64,000 bases of DNA from positions 62,001 through 126,000 of the forward strand of contig CAXXHH010000010.1 of the NCBI GenBank assembly GCA_963663005.2, read 5' to 3'. This document shows, piece after piece, positions 60,550-64,000 of this stretch (its first letter is position 1; each line of letters opens with the position of its first letter). The notes below the pieces were generated by a model. It worked only from the letters and a program-made list of their open reading frames with translations, did not search any database and was not told the DNA's origin. The DNA comes from CAINVV01 sp963663005 (GTDB taxonomy: Bacteria; Bacteroidota; Bacteroidia; Bacteroidales; Prolixibacteraceae). The position numbers were made by a program, and so were the translations under genes.

Positions 60550-60711
60550 AGGAAACTAATGAGAGAAGCTTCTTAAAAAAGTAGAAAAAATCAAAATATC
60601 GAAACAGATATAAAATTATGATTATTTTTATAATTGCTCATTAAACTGCATCCTTTTGTCTGGCATAATGAATCGAAACTGAGGCTCTAAAAACACCTTA
60701 TTATCAATACT

Positions 60712-61461
60712 ATGAAGGCACGCATAGTCCTTATTTCCATGATTCTTTGCATTTCCGGATTTACATATGCGAGAGAATTGTCGAAAGATTTTAAAGTTGC
60801 TTTTTTGCAATCTACGAACGCCATCAATTTCCGTAATGAATTATCGGGAAACTATTTATATTCTTCCAAAAGAGCGACAATTGTCGACCCGGAGACACCG
60901 CAAATCCATTTTAGAAATGAAAGCGCCACTTTCGGGCGAAAAGCATTGCGCGGATCAGCATTGTGTTTTGGCATAGAGACGATCAGTACTGCAGTCCTGT
61001 TCCTTGAACCGGAAAGCGTTAGTCAGTGGGATATGTCTGAGGCGCTCAAATGGAATCATATCAAAGATCAATATATTAAGTCGTACACGCTTCCTCCCGT
61101 GATAGACAAAGACATTCTACTGATCAATTATGTTGGACATCCCTACCAGGGAGCCTATTATTACAATGCCGTCAGATCGCAAAATGCAACGAAATGGCAA
61201 TCTGCTTTATTCTGTCTGGCCCACACGTTACTCTGGGAATATGGTCTGGAAGCCGGTTTTGAGCAGCCCAGCATTCAGGATTTGCTGGTCACGCCAACAA
61301 CCGGCGTTATCCTTGGGGAATTAATTCACAGAGCTACTTTAAGAATGGGAAAAAATGGCTATTCATGGTACGAAAAGACATTAATTTGCCTGCTAAATCC
61401 GATGTTTGCGCTGAACAATGGTTTCAATTCAACTTGTTCGAAAATTCAAATTCTTCCGTAA
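60712..61461 (+). CDS. DUF3943-like exported/membrane protein
   Basis: 249 residues with a signal peptide (RIVLISMILCISGFTYA). The conserved DUF3943 core is visible: LLINYVGHPYQGAYYYNAVRSQ, then LWEYGLEAGFEQPSIQDLLVTPTTGVILGEL split across the following 45 residues. DUF3943 proteins are outer-membrane-associated in Bacteroidota and of unknown function. Divergent from pta and just upstream of a sensor kinase on the same strand. Confidence 0.75.
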   Translation: MKARIVLISMILCISGFTYARELSKDFKVAFLQSTNAINFRNELSGNYLYSSKRATIVDPETPQIHFRNESATFGRKALRGSALCFGIETISTAVLFLEPESVSQWDMSEALKWNHIKDQYIKSYTLPPVIDKDILLINYVGHPYQGAYYYNAVRSQNATKWQSALFCLAHTLLWEYGLEAGFEQPSIQDLLVTPTTGVILGELIHRATLRMGKNGYSWYEKTLICLLNPMFALNNGFNSTCSKIQILP

Positions 61462-61524
61462 ATTAGTGTTAAATAGTTTTTTTTGTAATTTAACCAACTT
61501 AAAGAAACCTTAACTAAATTGCCG

Positions 61525-64000
61525 GTGACGACATTTTATTTTAATCCGTACGCCTTAATATCGCTTATTTCCTTCCTGGTAATGATGCTGTTAGGATTTA
61601 CCCTTTATTTCAAATACTATACCGCGCAAACAAAATTCGTCATCCTTCTTTTCCTGGCAAATGCTATTTACTCTTTGTTTTATAGTCTTGAGATTTCATT
61701 TAAGACATTTGAAGAGATTCATTGGGCCTACCGACTGGAGTATTTTGGCATTTCTTTTCTATCCACCTATTTTATGCTTTTTGCGCTTCATTATTCCGGC
61801 AGAAGCAGATGGATCACCACAAAAATCAAAATTCTGCTCTTTACAATTCCTGTCATTACGCTCCTGATGGTATTTACAAATGAATATCATCATCTATTTT
61901 ATACCGAAGAGCACATAAGTACAGAAGGCCCGTTCCCCGCCTTTACATTCAAACCTAATATTTGGTATTTCGTTCAGCAAGCGTACGTTATCATCCTGAT
62001 GACATTATCCTTTGTATTCCTTGGCAAAATGCTGAAGCGAACCGCAATGATCTATCGCAATCAGCTCCTGTTGCTGCTGTTGGCCACCTTATTTCCATTT
62101 TGGGGATATCTGGCATACCAGCTGCGTATGGTTCCATTCGGCATTGATCCGGTTTCGTTCACTTTTACCCTAACGGGGATTGTCATATATATTGCTTTGG
62201 CGCGCTTCAGGCTTTTTGACCTGATGCCATTTGCCCGATCCAAATTGTTCGAAATTATCCAGGACGGGGTATTGATCTTTGATTTGAATGATCGTTTGGC
62301 TGATTTCAACAAGACGGTATCAAAGCAATTGAAAATCAGCAAAAAAGATCTGGGAAAAACCATGCAGGAACTGCTTGAACCATGGCCTGAGATACTTCAA
62401 TTTGTTGAGTACTATAACACAGGAAAGCTTGAGCTCAAACTCAACATTGATGGAAAAGTAGTATTCTATGAGGTAAATTTGCTCGTTCTTGAAAATTCAA
62501 ATAATGTCAGACAGGGGAAGCTGGTGATATTAAATGACGTTACGGACTTAATTAATACCGTAAGAGAGCGAAATTATGCTGCTTCGAAGCTGGATGCAGT
62601 AATCTCGGCCATGCCGGATATGATGTTTGTAATCGACAACAAAGGAGTAATCGCCGACTTTTTTGCCTCGGACACGGAACAACTGTTTTTGAATAAGGAG
62701 GAAGTACTGGGTGCCTCACTTCAACAACTTTTTAATCAGGAAGAATCTGATATTCTGATGGGTATGTTGAACCAATGTCTTCAGTCCGATCAATTGTCGA
62801 CCTTCCAGTATGAGATGAATTTTCCTGGGATTCTGAAACATTATGAGGCGCGAATCAGCAGGATGGACGAAAACCATGTTCTCGTAATCATTCGCGATGT
62901 CTCGGAATCCAATGAAATGAAGAAGGATCTCATCTATCAATCCGGTTTTCAGAAGATACTTATGCAACTGGCTTCCAGGTTTATCTATATCCCGGAAACA
63001 GACAATGACCTTATTATCAACGATTCGTTGAGACAGATTGGCGAATATGCCAAAGTTGACAGATGTTACATCGTTAGCTATAACTTTGAGAATGAGACCA
63101 TGACCTATACGCATGAATGGTGTAGTCCCGGTACTTCTTCGCTAAAGGAAAGCAGTGGGCCAGTCTCGATTTCGCCATACCTCGATTGGGCTACCTGGCA
63201 CAAAAAAGGTGAACCAAAAATGGTTGTGAATTTAAGAAAACTTGACCCAACGGATCCTGTCCGGATTCGACTTGAATCTATTGGCATCAAGTCAATCATC
63301 ACCATTCCGATGTTATCGCAAAAGAATTGCCTTGGATTCGTGGGATTTGACTCAAAAACTGATAAAAGGGTCTGGAACGATTCGGAGGTCTCGCTGATGA
63401 AGATTTTCACAGGGATGCTGGCTAGTTTACAGGAGAAAATTCTCATCGAGCAATCCTTGAAAGAGGCCCGAATCAAGGCCGAAGCCAGCAACAGGTTAAA
63501 GACGGCCTTTATGAACAATATCTCTCATGAAATCAGAACACCTCTGAATGGTATCATCGGCTTTGGAGAGATTATTGCGAATGAGCAATTGACTCTGGAT
63601 GAGAAAAATAAATTTCTCACCGTAGTCCAGGAAAGCAGCGAACGGTTGATTCAGACTATCGACGATTATATTGATATCTCGATGCTTGTAACCGGTAACC
63701 AGGAGACGGTCATAAAAAATTTCGTGGTAGCAAATCTGATAGAAGAGGTGGTTGAAGAGTTTTCTGAAGCGGGAAATTTGAAAAATTTGACTATCGCCTC
63801 GCAAATACCCGACGAGCAACAATTTCAGACCATCAGCTCGGACTACGACCTGATTCACAAGGTATTTAGTCATTTGGTGGGTAATTCTATTAAATTTACT
63901 GAAAAAGGAAATATTGTAGTTGGGTTTGGCCGCGAAGGTGCGGATATCCTCTTTTTTGTGAAAGATACCGGTATCGGCATATCGGAACAAGCACAAGAGT
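61525..64000 (+). CDS. 7TM-PAS-GAF sensor histidine kinase, 3' end cut by window
   Basis: At least 825 residues and still open at the window edge. No ATG precedes the first helix; a GTG at 61525 (TTG at 61519 is the alternative) gives MTTFYFNPYALISLISFLV. Seven N-terminal helices (to about residue 220) resemble the histidine-kinase 7TM sensor module. PAS domains follow at about 245-350 and 358-460, a GAF domain at about 478-650, HisKA with the phospho-acceptor His in NNISHEIRTPLNG (about 667), and HATPase_c with an N-box HLVGNSIKFT and G1 DTGIGIS. A receiver domain may follow outside the window. Confidence 0.88.
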   Translation, partial: MTTFYFNPYALISLISFLVMMLLGFTLYFKYYTAQTKFVILLFLANAIYSLFYSLEISFKTFEEIHWAYRLEYFGISFLSTYFMLFALHYSGRSRWITTKIKILLFTIPVITLLMVFTNEYHHLFYTEEHISTEGPFPAFTFKPNIWYFVQQAYVIILMTLSFVFLGKMLKRTAMIYRNQLLLLLLATLFPFWGYLAYQLRMVPFGIDPVSFTFTLTGIVIYIALARFRLFDLMPFARSKLFEIIQDGVLIFDLNDRLADFNKTVSKQLKISKKDLGKTMQELLEPWPEILQFVEYYNTGKLELKLNIDGKVVFYEVNLLVLENSNNVRQGKLVILNDVTDLINTVRERNYAASKLDAVISAMPDMMFVIDNKGVIADFFASDTEQLFLNKEEVLGASLQQLFNQEESDILMGMLNQCLQSDQLSTFQYEMNFPGILKHYEARISRMDENHVLVIIRDVSESNEMKKDLIYQSGFQKILMQLASRFIYIPETDNDLIINDSLRQIGEYAKVDRCYIVSYNFENETMTYTHEWCSPGTSSLKESSGPVSISPYLDWATWHKKGEPKMVVNLRKLDPTDPVRIRLESIGIKSIITIPMLSQKNCLGFVGFDSKTDKRVWNDSEVSLMKIFTGMLASLQEKILIEQSLKEARIKAEASNRLKTAFMNNISHEIRTPLNGIIGFGEIIANEQLTLDEKNKFLTVVQESSERLIQTIDDYIDISMLVTGNQETVIKNFVVANLIEEVVEEFSEAGNLKNLTIASQIPDEQQFQTISSDYDLIHKVFSHLVGNSIKFTEKGNIVVGFGREGADILFFVKDTGIGISEQAQE

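Overview
The window looks like a chromosome segment from a Bacteroidota bacterium, probably Bacteroidales/Marinilabiliales; the exact family cannot be fixed by eye. Support comes from a type IX secretion protease, a hybrid-type 'regulator propeller' sensor kinase, a Bacteroidota ThrE pair, families GH95, GH43 and CE15, several Gfo/Idh/MocA oxidoreductases, and TAnnTTTG-type promoter boxes. About 52 protein genes, one tRNA, one decayed integrase and many short repeats are annotated.

Layout. 1-8.5 kb: an M28 peptidase (cut by the window edge), then sugar-acid/glycoside genes (PmoA-like DUF6807, Gfo/Idh/MocA, UroD-like, and a ThuA-DUF6807 fusion) and a dicarboxylate symporter. 8.6-12.5 kb: a nickel-pincer cofactor operon (NikR-like regulator, larE, larC, larB, NicO/UreH-like permease); no lactate racemase larA lies in the window. 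12.6-20.5 kb: aldo/keto reductase, a large two-propeller sensor kinase, a conserved unknown gene and a GH95 fucosidase. 20.5-23.9 kb: accessory stretch with a REP-associated tyrosine transposase (RAYT), two unknown exported proteins, a DUF2007 protein and an integrase remnant beside tRNA-Gly(CCC). 23.9-35 kb: GH43, argS, a ParE/RelE-type toxin-antitoxin pair, a HEAT/tandem-DUF1080 protein, a second Gfo/Idh/MocA protein and gamma-glutamyltransferase. 35-47.9 kb: FAD/Fe-S D-lactate-type dehydrogenase, TPR proteins, a RelA-like synthetase with a broken hydrolase site, CBM9-like protein, SanA-like protein, ThrE pair, ATP-grasp-like protein, EamA exporter and YhcH. 47.9-51.3 kb: an iron/B12-type ABC uptake operon. 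51.4-55 kb: T9SS protease and CE15 esterase. 55-60.5 kb: pta-hbd-ackA-ptb-buk acid-forming operon. 60.7-64 kb: DUF3943 protein and a sensor kinase cut by the window end.

The most unusual content is repetitive. (1) A family of 20-bp palindromes has a constant core (TCGCGA or TCACGA), constant ends (GGAC/GTCC) and arm triplets that change in a compensated way. It occurs upstream of the RAYT gene, three times in frame inside that gene (each copy encodes TGRDLS), upstream of a TPR gene, and in two operon spacers. (2) Several families of short-period (7-10 nt) repeats sit exactly at the 3' ends of genes in sense orientation. They often supply the stop codon and last residues, so two unrelated proteins (the ABC binding protein and Pta) share the tail KVES[A/G]K. 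At two loci both element types are joined in the same order. Together they look like a RAYT/REP-like system plus a 3'-end repeat system that may tune operon mRNAs.

All functional statements come from reading motifs by eye; no database search or structure calculation was run.
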